64,000 nucleotides of DNA from an uncultured Pelagibacteraceae bacterium (lineage in GTDB: Bacteria > Pseudomonadota > Alphaproteobacteria > Pelagibacterales > Pelagibacteraceae): NCBI GenBank assembly GCA_902586485.1, contig CACIHO010000002.1, forward strand, positions 62,001 to 126,000. Direction: 5' to 3'. The first letter of the stretch is position 1, and each line of letters starts with the position of its first letter. Of the stretch, positions 31,152 through 40,924 are shown piece by piece. Made by a program: the position numbers and the translations under genes. Under the pieces are notes generated by a model. The model was not told the DNA's origin, made no database searches, and saw only the letters and a program-made list of their open reading frames with translations.

Positions 31152-32303
31152 ATGAATTTAAAAGATTGTCACAACTTTAGTGATTTTAGAAAATTAGCAA
31201 AAAAAAAGCTACCATCACCGATATTTCACTATATTGATGGTGCTGCAGATGATGAAATCACTTACGCTAGAAATACAAGTGCATTTGATGATGTTGATTT
31301 AGTACCTAATGTTTTAAGAGGCGTAGAGAATGTTGATTTATCGACAACAATATTTGGGAAGAAATTGGATCTACCCTTCTATTTATCACCTACCGCTTTA
31401 CAAAGATTATTTCATTACGATGGTGAAAGAGCTGTAGGTAAAGCAGCTAAGAAATATAATACTATGTTTGGTGTGTCGGCACTAGCAACAGTAAGTGTAG
31501 AGGAAATTTCCTCACTTGTTGATACTCCGAAAATGTTTCAATTTTATTTTCATAAAGATAGAGGGCTTAATGATTCATGCCTAGAAAGAGCAAAAGCAGC
31601 AAAGTTTGATGTTATGGCCTTGACAGTTGATACGATTACAGGAGGAAATAGGGAAAGAGATTTAAGAACTGGGTTTACGTCCCCACCTAAACTAACACTA
31701 TCAAGCTTGTTTAGTTTTGCTACAAAGCCAATGTGGGGAATAAATTATTTAACAAAAGGTAAGTTTGAATTACCTCACCTTCAAGATTTTGTAAAAGAGG
31801 GTACAAGCACAAACTCTTCAATTGGAAATTATTTTTCTACAATGTTAGATCAATCAATGAATTGGAAGGATGCTGAACAACTTTGTTCGAAATGGGGAGG
31901 TCATTTTGCTTTAAAAGGAGTTATGAGTGTTGAAGATGCTAAAAGAGCTGTAGATATTGGATGTACAGGAATAATGGTTTCAAACCACGGTGGAAGACAA
32001 CTTGATGGATCAAGATCACCTTTTGATCAACTTGCTGAAATCGTTGATGCTGTTGGTGACAAGCTGGATGTAATCTGTGAGGGTGGAATTCATAGAGGAA
32101 CACATATGCTTAAAGCATTATCATTAGGTGCAAAAGCATGTTCTGGTGGTAGACTTTATTTATATGCTTTAGCAGCAGCTGGACAAGCAGGTGTAGAAAG
32201 AGCTTTAGAAAAGTATAAATCTGAATTAGTAAGAGATATGAAGTTAATGGGCTGTACTAAAATTAGTGATTTAAACAGAAGTAATTTAAGATTTAGAAGA
32301 TAG
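31152..32303 (+). CDS. FMN-dependent alpha-hydroxy-acid oxidase/L-lactate dehydrogenase (copy 1)
   Basis: HYIDGAADDE, VSNHGGRQLDGSRSPFDQL, EGGIHRGTHMLKALSLGA. Confidence 0.94.
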   Translation: MNLKDCHNFSDFRKLAKKKLPSPIFHYIDGAADDEITYARNTSAFDDVDLVPNVLRGVENVDLSTTIFGKKLDLPFYLSPTALQRLFHYDGERAVGKAAKKYNTMFGVSALATVSVEEISSLVDTPKMFQFYFHKDRGLNDSCLERAKAAKFDVMALTVDTITGGNRERDLRTGFTSPPKLTLSSLFSFATKPMWGINYLTKGKFELPHLQDFVKEGTSTNSSIGNYFSTMLDQSMNWKDAEQLCSKWGGHFALKGVMSVEDAKRAVDIGCTGIMVSNHGGRQLDGSRSPFDQLAEIVDAVGDKLDVICEGGIHRGTHMLKALSLGAKACSGGRLYLYALAAAGQAGVERALEKYKSELVRDMKLMGCTKISDLNRSNLRFRR

Positions 32304-32308
32304 TAATC

Positions 32309-33460
32309 ATGAACATAAATGATTGTTATAATTTTGAAGACTTTAGAAAATTAGCAAAAAAAAAATTACCAGCACCTATTTTTCATTATATTGATGGTGG
32401 TGCAGATGACGAGGTTACTCTTAATAGAAATACTGAGGCGTTTAATGATTGTGATTTAGTTCCAAATATTCTTAACAGTGTTGGAGAGCCAGATTTATCA
32501 ACTACAGTGTTTGGTAGAAAAATTAGTATGCCTTTATTTTTATCACCAACAGCAATGCAAAGCTTGTATGATCCAGAGGGTGATAAGGCATCTGCAAGAG
32601 CTGCTGAAAAATTTGATACCATTTATAGTATGTCTACTATGGCTTCTTTTTCAATTGAGGAAGTAGCAAATATTTCAAGTGGTCCAAAACTTTTTCAGCT
32701 TTATATTCATAAAGATAAATCAATTACTGACGACTTAATTGAAAGATGTTCTAGAGCAAATTTTGATGGCATGTGTATTACTGTTGATACTCTTGTAGCT
32801 GGAAATCGAGAACGTGATCATAGAACTGGGTTTACAACACCACCTAAATTTACGTTTGATAGTTTGTTAAGTTTTGCTATGAGGCCAGGATGGGTTTTTA
32901 AATATTTTACTAATAAAAAATTTGAGTTGGCGAATATAAAAAATAAAACTGACAAAGGTACAAATATAGCTAAATCGGTTATGGAATATATAAATGAACA
33001 GTACGATCCTGCGATGAATTGGAAAGATGCTGAATATTGTATAAAAAAATGGAATAAACCAATGGCACTAAAAGGAGTTATGTCAGTTGAAGATGCCAAA
33101 AAAGCAATTGATATTGGCTGCACTGCAATAATGATTTCAAACCACGGAGGAAGGCAGCTTGATGGATCTAGGTCTCCTTTCGATCAAGTTAAAGCAATAT
33201 CAGATGCAGTTGGTGACAAACTGGAAATCATTTTAGATGGTGGAGTAAGAAGAGGAACACATGTGCTAAAGGCATTAGCTGCAGGTGCAACAGCATGTAG
33301 TTTTGGAAAAGCGTTTCTTTTTAGTTTAGGTGCTGGTGGACAAAAAGGAGTTGAGAGATTGTTAGAAAACATGCAAAAAGAAATTAGACGAAATATGGTG
33401 CTAATGGGATGTAAGTCTATCAAAGATCTTGATGCGTCAAAAATTATATATCGAAACTAA
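32309..33460 (+). CDS. FMN-dependent alpha-hydroxy-acid oxidase/L-lactate dehydrogenase (copy 2)
   Basis: Same length (383 aa) and architecture as copy 1; ISNHGGRQLDGSRSPFDQV, DGGVRRGTHVLKALAAGA. Confidence 0.94.
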   Translation: MNINDCYNFEDFRKLAKKKLPAPIFHYIDGGADDEVTLNRNTEAFNDCDLVPNILNSVGEPDLSTTVFGRKISMPLFLSPTAMQSLYDPEGDKASARAAEKFDTIYSMSTMASFSIEEVANISSGPKLFQLYIHKDKSITDDLIERCSRANFDGMCITVDTLVAGNRERDHRTGFTTPPKFTFDSLLSFAMRPGWVFKYFTNKKFELANIKNKTDKGTNIAKSVMEYINEQYDPAMNWKDAEYCIKKWNKPMALKGVMSVEDAKKAIDIGCTAIMISNHGGRQLDGSRSPFDQVKAISDAVGDKLEIILDGGVRRGTHVLKALAAGATACSFGKAFLFSLGAGGQKGVERLLENMQKEIRRNMVLMGCKSIKDLDASKIIYRN

Positions 33461-33564
33461 ATTCTCTTAATTTTAGCTAATTATTTATAATTATAGTCCA
33501 ATTTATTTTGAAAACAGAATAGACAAAAAAGTATTTTTCGTTTAATTTTCCGTTTTTAATTATT

Positions 33565-34731
33565 ATGAAGTTAGCAGCGTCATTAAACAGGCTAGGAACA
33601 GAGAGTGCTTTCTCAGTTTTAGCAGAGGCAAAAAAACTCGAAGCACAGGGAAACCCTATGATTCATTTAGGATTAGGTCAACCTGATTTTAAAACTCCAA
33701 AACATGTTGTTGATGCAGCGAAAAAAGCTTTAGATGATGGACATCACGGATATGTTCTTTCAAATGGAATTTTAGAATGTAGACAATCAGTAACCAGATG
33801 GATTAAAAAAAGATATAACGCTGATGTAGATCCTGAAAGGATTCTTATAATGCCAGGAGGAAAGCCAACAATGCACTATGCAATTCAGTGTTTTGGTGAG
33901 CCTGGAGTTGAAATAATTCACCCAACACCTGCCTTTCCAATTTATGAGTCTATGATAAATTACACAGGTTCAACATCTGTACCATATGATTTAACAGAAG
34001 ATGAAAATCTAAAATTTAGCGCTGATAAAATTTTATCTTTAATAACAGATAAAACTAGATTGTTAATTTTAATTAATCCAAATAATCCAACAGGAAGTTT
34101 CGTTGAAAAACCAGAGATTGATAAATTAGCAGAGGGTTTAAAAAAACATCCACATGTAACAATATTAAGTGATGAAATTTATAGTAGACAAATTTTTGAT
34201 GATAAAGAAATGCCAACTTTTTTTAATTATCCAGAATTAAGAGATAGATTAATTGTACTTGAAGGTTGGAGCAAAGCTTATTCTATGACAGGTTGGAGAC
34301 TAGGTTGGAGTTTTTGGCCTGAAAATTTAGTTGAACATGTAAATAAATTATTAATAAATAGTGTTTCATGTGTAAATGCTGCTGCTCAGTTTGCAGGTAT
34401 AGCAGCTCTTGATGGTCCTGATGACTCAATTCATGAGATGATGGAAAAATTTACTTTAAGAAGAAAACTAATTCACGAAGGTCTCAACAGTTTGCCAGGT
34501 GTAGAATGTAGTTTGCCTGGTGGAGCATTTTATGCATTTCCGAAAGTGATTGGAACAGGAATGAATGGTTCTGAATTTTGCAAAAAAGCTATGCACGAGG
34601 CTGGTGTAGCTATAGTTCCAGGAACAGCATTTGGTAAAACTTGTCAGGATTACGTAAGATTTAGTTTTGCCGCTTCCAGAGATAATATTTCCCAAGCATT
34701 GGAAAATATAAAAAAAATGCTTACTAAATAA
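33565..34731 (+). CDS. PLP-dependent class I/II aminotransferase
   Basis: LGLGQPDFKTPKHVVDAAKKAL, INPNNPTGSFV, SDEIYSRQIFD, SKAYSMTGWRLGW. Confidence 0.94.
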   Translation: MKLAASLNRLGTESAFSVLAEAKKLEAQGNPMIHLGLGQPDFKTPKHVVDAAKKALDDGHHGYVLSNGILECRQSVTRWIKKRYNADVDPERILIMPGGKPTMHYAIQCFGEPGVEIIHPTPAFPIYESMINYTGSTSVPYDLTEDENLKFSADKILSLITDKTRLLILINPNNPTGSFVEKPEIDKLAEGLKKHPHVTILSDEIYSRQIFDDKEMPTFFNYPELRDRLIVLEGWSKAYSMTGWRLGWSFWPENLVEHVNKLLINSVSCVNAAAQFAGIAALDGPDDSIHEMMEKFTLRRKLIHEGLNSLPGVECSLPGGAFYAFPKVIGTGMNGSEFCKKAMHEAGVAIVPGTAFGKTCQDYVRFSFAASRDNISQALENIKKMLTK

Positions 34732-34776
34732 GCTGTATTTTTTTATTTTTTTTTATTAGTATTAATATTTAGAACT

Positions 34777-36150
34777 ATGAACCAGCAAGTTGAGACAGAA
34801 TTAAAAAATCTTTTAAACAGTAGGTATTCGACATCAGAGTCTGCTCGTGGAAATTATGCAAGAGGTGAAGACACCTACGATCCAGTTTTATCAAAAGCAG
34901 TAGTTTTTCCAGAAACCAATGAAGAGGTGTCAAAAATATTAAAACTTTGTAATGAACATAAAATTCCAGTCGTTCCCTATGGTACAGGCACATCTTTAGA
35001 AGGGAATGTCGTAGGAAATGAAAATGGTATTACTATATGCTTGGAAAAAATGAATAAAATTTTAAGTGTAAACGCTCAAGATTTTGATTGTAGAGTTCAG
35101 GCATGTGTAACAAAAGAACAATTAAATGATTATTTAAGAGAAGATGGAGTTTTTTTCCCAATTGACCCAGGAGCAAACGCTGCATTAGGGGGAATGGCGT
35201 CAACTTCAGCTTCAGGAACTATGGCAGTAAAATATGGAACTATGAAGACGGTTATTTCTGGTCTAACTGTAGTACTGCCAAATGGTGATATCATTAACAC
35301 AGGTGGTAGAACTAAAAAAACCTCAGCAGGTTACAATTTAACAAATCTATTTATTGGATCAGAAGGAACTTTAGGTGTTATTACAGAAGTTCACTTAAGA
35401 TTATCTCCTGTACCTGAAAGTATAATGAGTGCGGTATGTCATTTTCCTACTTTAGAAGATGCTGTAATGACAGCTCAACAAATTATTCAGTATGGTGTCC
35501 CAATTGCTAGAATTGAAATGCTTAACGCAGATCAGATGGGAATATCTATAAACTACTCTAAATTAAAAGACATTGAAGCGGTACCAACTTTATTTTTTGA
35601 ATTCCATGGGTCCGAGTCTTCAAACAAAGAGAACATAAAAATTGTAGAAGAACTATCAAAAGATAACAATGGAAGCTCATTTAAATGGGCTAAAGATTTA
35701 GAGGAGAGAAATAAAATTTGGCAAGCAAGGTGGGATGTATATTATTCTGTTAAAGCTTTAAATAATAATGGAAGGGTTTATTCAACAGATGTATGTGTTC
35801 CAATTTCAAAAATTACAGAGTGTGTAAAATTTGCAGAGGAAAAGGCTAAAGAATTTGGGGTTAGAGCCCCAATGGTAGGCCATATGGGTGATGGTAATTT
35901 TCATGTAGTTTTACCTTATGATCCAGCAAAAAAAGAAATGTATAAACAACTTAGAGCCTTTAATGGCACATTAATAAGGAAAGCTCTAGAGCTTGAAGGA
36001 ACTATTACTGGCGAACACGGTGTAGGTCTCCATAAAAAAGAATATTTGCTTGAACAGCATCCTGACAATATTCCAGTTATGAAATCGATTAAAAGAACTT
36101 TAGATCCGAACAACATAATGAATCCTGGAAAAATCTTTGATTTAAACTAA
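34777..36150 (+). CDS. FAD-linked oxidase, GlcD/D-lactate dehydrogenase-like
   Basis: VVPYGTGTSLEGNVV, DPGANAALGGMASTSASGTMAVKYGTM, GHMGDGNFHV, GEHGVGLHKKEYL, LDPNNIMNPGKIF. Confidence 0.92.
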   Translation: MNQQVETELKNLLNSRYSTSESARGNYARGEDTYDPVLSKAVVFPETNEEVSKILKLCNEHKIPVVPYGTGTSLEGNVVGNENGITICLEKMNKILSVNAQDFDCRVQACVTKEQLNDYLREDGVFFPIDPGANAALGGMASTSASGTMAVKYGTMKTVISGLTVVLPNGDIINTGGRTKKTSAGYNLTNLFIGSEGTLGVITEVHLRLSPVPESIMSAVCHFPTLEDAVMTAQQIIQYGVPIARIEMLNADQMGISINYSKLKDIEAVPTLFFEFHGSESSNKENIKIVEELSKDNNGSSFKWAKDLEERNKIWQARWDVYYSVKALNNNGRVYSTDVCVPISKITECVKFAEEKAKEFGVRAPMVGHMGDGNFHVVLPYDPAKKEMYKQLRAFNGTLIRKALELEGTITGEHGVGLHKKEYLLEQHPDNIPVMKSIKRTLDPNNIMNPGKIFDLN

Positions 36151-36159
36151 TCTTAAAAT

Positions 36160-37113
36160 ATGAAAAAAATTCTGATTACTAGAAGGTTACTAAGATCTTG
36201 TGAAGAAAAAGCATCAAAAATTTTTCATGCAAATTTTAATGACAATGATGAGCTTTATTCTCAAAACAAGGTAGTAGAAATGAGTCAAGGATGTGATGGA
36301 ATTTTAACCTCCCTAACAGATAAAATGGACGCTGAAACAATTAATAAATTACCTGAGAGCGTAAAAATAATTTCAAATTTTGCAGTTGGTTTTGGAAATA
36401 TAGATTTAGATGCAGCAAAAAAAAGAAAAATAGCAGTTACAAACACACCTGATGTTTTAACAGATGCGACAGCAGAAATTGGAATTCTACTAATACTTGG
36501 AGCTTGCAGAAGAGCTTCTGAAGGAATTGAAAGCGCAAGACAGGGAGGATGGAAGTGGTCAGCTGATTACCTTATCGGCAAACAACTGACTGGTTCAAGG
36601 TTAGGTATTTTAGGAATGGGAAGAATTGGTCAAAAAATTGCTAAAGTTGCAAAGTCTTTAGGGATGATTATTCATTATCACAATCGATCAAAACTAAACG
36701 AAGATAAAGAACAAGGCGCAACTTATCATGATAGTTTAAAAGGCTTGTTATCAGTTTCAGATGTTTTGTCGATTTGTTGTCCAGCTTCTAAGGAGACGAT
36801 TGATATGATTAATAAAGAGACAATAGAATATTTACCTAAAGGTGCGATAGTTACAAATGTTGCTAGGGGAGATATTGTTGATGACGATGCAATGATAGAT
36901 GCTTTAGAAAGAAGAAAAGTTTATGCAGTAGGATTAGATGTATATAAAAATGAGCCCAATTTAAACCCAGGGTATCTAAATCACAAAAGTGCATTTATAC
37001 TTCCACATCTAGGTAGTGCAACTAAAGACACTCGTACAGCTATGGCTAACTTAGCGATAGATAACCTTGAAGAGTTTTTCAAAACAGGAAATTGTAAGAA
37101 TAAAGTAAATTAA
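36160..37113 (+). CDS. D-2-hydroxyacid dehydrogenase (glyoxylate reductase/D-glycerate dehydrogenase-like)
   Basis: VGFGNIDLDAAKKRKIAVTNTPDVLTDATAEIGILLIL, LGILGMGRIGQKIAK, HLGSATKDTR. Confidence 0.9.
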   Translation: MKKILITRRLLRSCEEKASKIFHANFNDNDELYSQNKVVEMSQGCDGILTSLTDKMDAETINKLPESVKIISNFAVGFGNIDLDAAKKRKIAVTNTPDVLTDATAEIGILLILGACRRASEGIESARQGGWKWSADYLIGKQLTGSRLGILGMGRIGQKIAKVAKSLGMIIHYHNRSKLNEDKEQGATYHDSLKGLLSVSDVLSICCPASKETIDMINKETIEYLPKGAIVTNVARGDIVDDDAMIDALERRKVYAVGLDVYKNEPNLNPGYLNHKSAFILPHLGSATKDTRTAMANLAIDNLEEFFKTGNCKNKVN

Positions 37114-38028
37114 ATGTCTAATTTGATTGCTTTTATTGGTGTTGGCAACATGGGTTGTCCAATGGCTGAAAATTTAATGAAGGCAGGTAAATCTGTGAAA
37201 GCTTTTGATGTCTCAAAAAAAATGCTGGAAATTGCAAAAGATAAAAATCTTGAGACAATCGAAAATTTAAATGATCTAATTACAGCTGATGTTGAAACAG
37301 TTATAACTATGCTTCCAGAAGGTAAGCATTCGAAGGAAGTTTATTTAGGAGAGAACGGAATAATAAATAAAGTTTCGAAAAATTGTTTGTTAATTGATTG
37401 TTCAACAATTGATATTCAAACTTCTATTGAAATAGGAAAAAAAGCTTCAGAATTTGGAATTAAAATGATTGATGCTCCGGTTAGTGGCGGAGTAATGGGA
37501 GCCCAAAAAGCAACTTTAAATATAATGGTTGGTGGATCAAAAGAAGCATTTGAAAAAGCACTTCCTTTATTAAAAATTATGGGAAAAAATATATTTCATG
37601 CAGGTGATTTAGGTAGTGGGAATGGTGCCAAAATTTGTAACAATATGGCTCTAGGTATTGCAATGATTGCTGCTTCTGAGTCATTAATGTTAGCGAAAAG
37701 ATTAAATATAGATATCAAAAAAGTTCATGAAATCATGAAAAATGCATCCGGTAACAGTTGGCCAATTTCAGTGTATCCTCCTTTACCTGGTTTAATTGAT
37801 GGCACGCCTTCAAATAATAATTATCGTCCAGGTTTCTCTGCGGGAATGATGAATAAAGATCTTAAACTTGCAAATGATTGTGCAAAAAGTGTAAATGCTG
37901 AAACACCATTGGGAAAAATGGCTTTAGAAATTTATGACCAGTTTTGCAAAGAAGGAAATGATACTAAAGATTTTTCAGCGATTTCTAAAGTTATAGGTGG
38001 CAGTGCTTGGGATTATCCAATTGATTAA
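37114..38028 (+). CDS. NAD-dependent beta-hydroxyacid dehydrogenase (3-hydroxyisobutyrate/tartronate semialdehyde type)
   Basis: IAFIGVGNMGCPMAENLMKAG, DAPVSGGVMGAQKATLNIMVGG, GSGNGAKICNNMALG. Confidence 0.9.
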   Translation: MSNLIAFIGVGNMGCPMAENLMKAGKSVKAFDVSKKMLEIAKDKNLETIENLNDLITADVETVITMLPEGKHSKEVYLGENGIINKVSKNCLLIDCSTIDIQTSIEIGKKASEFGIKMIDAPVSGGVMGAQKATLNIMVGGSKEAFEKALPLLKIMGKNIFHAGDLGSGNGAKICNNMALGIAMIAASESLMLAKRLNIDIKKVHEIMKNASGNSWPISVYPPLPGLIDGTPSNNNYRPGFSAGMMNKDLKLANDCAKSVNAETPLGKMALEIYDQFCKEGNDTKDFSAISKVIGGSAWDYPID

Positions 38029-38040
38029 TTAAATTTATTG

Positions 38041-38169
38041 AAGTCCATTCCTCTTAACAGATACGCAGATGTTGAAGAAATTGCGCCAGCAGTATTGTTT
38101 CTAGCACCTTTAAAATTTAGTTTTAAAATGGATTTCTTCTACTATGAGTTGAATTTATTAAATATTTGA
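38041..38169 (+). pseudogene. Decayed SDR C-terminal remnant
   Basis: Forward frame reads KSIPLNRYADVEEIAPAVLFLAPLKFSFKMDFFYYELNLLNI*; the first ~22 aa match the SDR C-terminal pattern (IPLxRxxxxEEIAxAVLFLAS). No start or Rossmann domain upstream. Confidence 0.6.
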
Positions 38170-38244
38170 AAGGTTAAAAGTGGCATTGACTCCTGATCCG
38201 ATTAATTTTTTAATGATGTTTTAAATTTAATGGGAGAGTAAACT

Positions 38245-39306
38245 ATGAAAGCACAGGTTTTACATAAGTATGACCCAGAGATGAAAGAAAAAGTTTGGGT
38301 CACAGGTGAAGAGTTACCAAATCCGAAAATAGAGAAAGCAAGCGATGTAATTGTTAAAATTGGAGCTGCAGGTGTTTGTAGAACTGATTTACATATTATA
38401 GAAGGTGTGTGGAAACATATTCAAGACCCGGATGGAAAATTACTTCCATGCGTTATGGGTCATGAAAATGCAGGCTGGATAGAAGATGTCGGAAAGGATG
38501 TAACAGAATTTAAAAAAGGGGATCCAGTAATTTTGCACCCTTTAATTTCAGGAACAGATGGAACCTGTTTAGATTGTAGAAGAGGGAATGACATGCATGC
38601 AGCAGCAGGTGCATTTCCAGGATTAAGTATTAAAGAAGGCGGATATTCAGAACTTTTAAAAACAAGTGTTAGAAACTTGATTAAATTGCCGAAAGTCTTG
38701 GCTCCCAAAGACGTGGCTCCTTTTTCTGATGCAGGTTTAACAGCTTATAGAGTTGTTAAAAAAGCGACAAGACACTTACTTCCTGGTCAAAGTTGTGTGG
38801 TGATAGGTGCTGGAGGTTTAGGTCATATCGCAATTCAATGTTTAAAAGCAATGTGTGCAGCTGATATTATTATCGTTGAAAAATCTGAAAAAGCTTTAAA
38901 ACATGCAATGGAACTCGGAGGAGATCATGGAGTAATTATTGATGGAAACGAGGTTGAAAAAGTTAAGGAAATAACAAAAGGTGTTGGTGCAGAAGCAGTT
39001 ATAGATTTTGTAGGAGAAAAAGGTTCAACATCAATGGGTCTTAATATGACCGCTAATGGTGGTTTCTTTTACATAGTTGGTTATGGTGAGGAAATAAAAA
39101 TACTTGCTGTTGATGTAATTATATCTGAAAGAAACATAATTGGAAATTTAGTAGGAACGTGGTCTGAATTATATGAATTAATGGAGTTAGCCGACCGAGG
39201 AAAGGTTAAGTTGTCCATGCAAGAATATAAATTAGACGATGCTAACAAAGCGCTACATGATCTTAATGATGGAAAAGTCAAAGGTCGTGCAGTGTTAGTT
39301 CCATAA
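38245..39306 (+). CDS. Zinc-dependent alcohol dehydrogenase (MDR family)
   Basis: GAAGVCRTDLHIIEG, GHENAGWIEDVG, VVIGAGGLGHIAIQCLKAM. Confidence 0.93.
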   Translation: MKAQVLHKYDPEMKEKVWVTGEELPNPKIEKASDVIVKIGAAGVCRTDLHIIEGVWKHIQDPDGKLLPCVMGHENAGWIEDVGKDVTEFKKGDPVILHPLISGTDGTCLDCRRGNDMHAAAGAFPGLSIKEGGYSELLKTSVRNLIKLPKVLAPKDVAPFSDAGLTAYRVVKKATRHLLPGQSCVVIGAGGLGHIAIQCLKAMCAADIIIVEKSEKALKHAMELGGDHGVIIDGNEVEKVKEITKGVGAEAVIDFVGEKGSTSMGLNMTANGGFFYIVGYGEEIKILAVDVIISERNIIGNLVGTWSELYELMELADRGKVKLSMQEYKLDDANKALHDLNDGKVKGRAVLVP

Positions 39307-39329
39307 ATAACAAAAGAGAGGAAACGAAG

Positions 39330-40865
39330 ATGAAGACAATAAAAACTTGCGTAACTGCTATAATATCAGCTTTGTTGATATTTAGTCCAGTCGCGTATGC
39401 AGATAAGTGGAGCGATCAGTTTCCACATATCAAAGCTACTGGAGATATTCCAGGCGAGTGTTCTTACGAGTCTATGTCTAAGAAAAATTACAAAGGTAAG
39501 ACACTAAAAATAAATACACATGCTGTTCCAGTTATGGGAGAACCAACAGCTTTACATGCTGAGCAATTTGCTAAACTTACAGGAGCAAAAGTTGATGTAA
39601 CACATACACCTGCTGGTGATTTGTATGCAAAAGCTATGGTTCCATTTCAAGCAGGTCAAGCTCCGTATGATATAGTTTTTGGATTTTCAAACTTTATTAA
39701 TGATTGGAAAAGATACTTAGAACCAGTTCCAAAAAAATATGTTGAGATGAAACAAATGCAAGACGTTACTCCATCTCACATTGGTATAGCATCTTGGGAT
39801 GGTGTTATGTATCAGTTTCCAGTTGATGGTGACAGACATTATTTAAAATATAGAAAAGACGTAATTGACAATCCTAAGTATCAAAAAAAATATAAAGCTG
39901 ATACTGGTAAAGAGTTAAGAGTCCCACAAACATGGAAAGAGTATGGAGAAATGGCTGCATACTTTAATGGTTGGGATTGGGATGGTGATGGCGAGAAGGA
40001 ATATGGATCTGCAGAGGTTATGAAAAAAGATGATTTGATGTATGCAGCCTTTTATTCAAGATCTGCCGCTTATTCAAAAAATCCTAAAACTCCAGGTGGT
40101 TTTTTCTTTGATTTAAAAACTATGAAACCATTGATTAATAATCCAGGTTTTGTGGAAGCTTTAACCGACTGGGTTGCAGCTACTAAATATGTTCCTCCAG
40201 GAGGAATAAACTTTGGTCTAGGTGATGAAATTGGATCATTTGGTGGAGGACAAACTTTGTTTAGTTTTTCATGGGACGATGCATTTGTTGCTGCTATGCA
40301 ACCTGACAGCCCAATTAACAACAAAGTTGGTGCTGCTCAATTACCTGGGGCAATGAAAGTTTGGAATAGAACAACTAACTCTTGGGATGAAGGCTTTAAC
40401 CAAGCTCCTTTCTTCGTATGGGGATGGGCAGTTGGTGTTGCTAAGAAAAGTAAAGAAAAAGAAATGGCTTTTGATTACTTATGTTTCTTTGCAAACGAAG
40501 CAAATCACCAAGCCGACATAGGTATTGGTCGTTTCGGAGTTAACCCATTTAGAAATGATGACTTTAAAGCAGATGTTTGGACTCAAATTGGTTGGGATAA
40601 AGATATTGCTCAATCATATGTTGATACCTTAGCTCAAATGGAGGAAAGTAAAAATAGAGTTTTTCCTTTAAGAGTTCCAGGTACATTTGAGTTTAATGCT
40701 GCATTAGCTACAGCTGCAGCAAAAGCTTTAGCTGGACAGTTATCACCACAAGCTGCCTTAGACGAAGCTGCTAAGCAGTGGGAAGATATACTTAATAGAG
40801 TAGGAAAAGATAATGTGAGAGCAGCTTATTCTGTTGGTGTAGCAATGGAAGATAACAAGCTTTAA
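39330..40865 (+). CDS. ABC transporter extracellular solute-binding protein (carbohydrate/polyol type)
   Basis: Signal peptide MKTIKTCVTAIISALLIFSPVAYADKW; family 1 SBP-like sequence followed by permeases and ATPases. Confidence 0.9.
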   Translation: MKTIKTCVTAIISALLIFSPVAYADKWSDQFPHIKATGDIPGECSYESMSKKNYKGKTLKINTHAVPVMGEPTALHAEQFAKLTGAKVDVTHTPAGDLYAKAMVPFQAGQAPYDIVFGFSNFINDWKRYLEPVPKKYVEMKQMQDVTPSHIGIASWDGVMYQFPVDGDRHYLKYRKDVIDNPKYQKKYKADTGKELRVPQTWKEYGEMAAYFNGWDWDGDGEKEYGSAEVMKKDDLMYAAFYSRSAAYSKNPKTPGGFFFDLKTMKPLINNPGFVEALTDWVAATKYVPPGGINFGLGDEIGSFGGGQTLFSFSWDDAFVAAMQPDSPINNKVGAAQLPGAMKVWNRTTNSWDEGFNQAPFFVWGWAVGVAKKSKEKEMAFDYLCFFANEANHQADIGIGRFGVNPFRNDDFKADVWTQIGWDKDIAQSYVDTLAQMEESKNRVFPLRVPGTFEFNAALATAAAKALAGQLSPQAALDEAAKQWEDILNRVGKDNVRAAYSVGVAMEDNKL

Positions 40866-40872
40866 AAATATC

Positions 40873-40899
40873 TTGTGGCCGTTTTAACGACGGCCACAA
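40873..40899 (+). other. Perfect 10-bp intercistronic hairpin without U-tract
   Basis: TTGTGGCCGT (40873-40882), loop TTTAACG, ACGGCCACAA (40890-40899); no T-run follows. Confidence 0.85.
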
Positions 40900-40924
40900 C
40901 TAACAAATTCCAAAAATTACAATT

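Noticed and set aside
32386-33423. Several short ORFs antisense to or out of frame with the second lldD-like gene
   Set aside because: All are contained in a clear FMN-oxidase gene.
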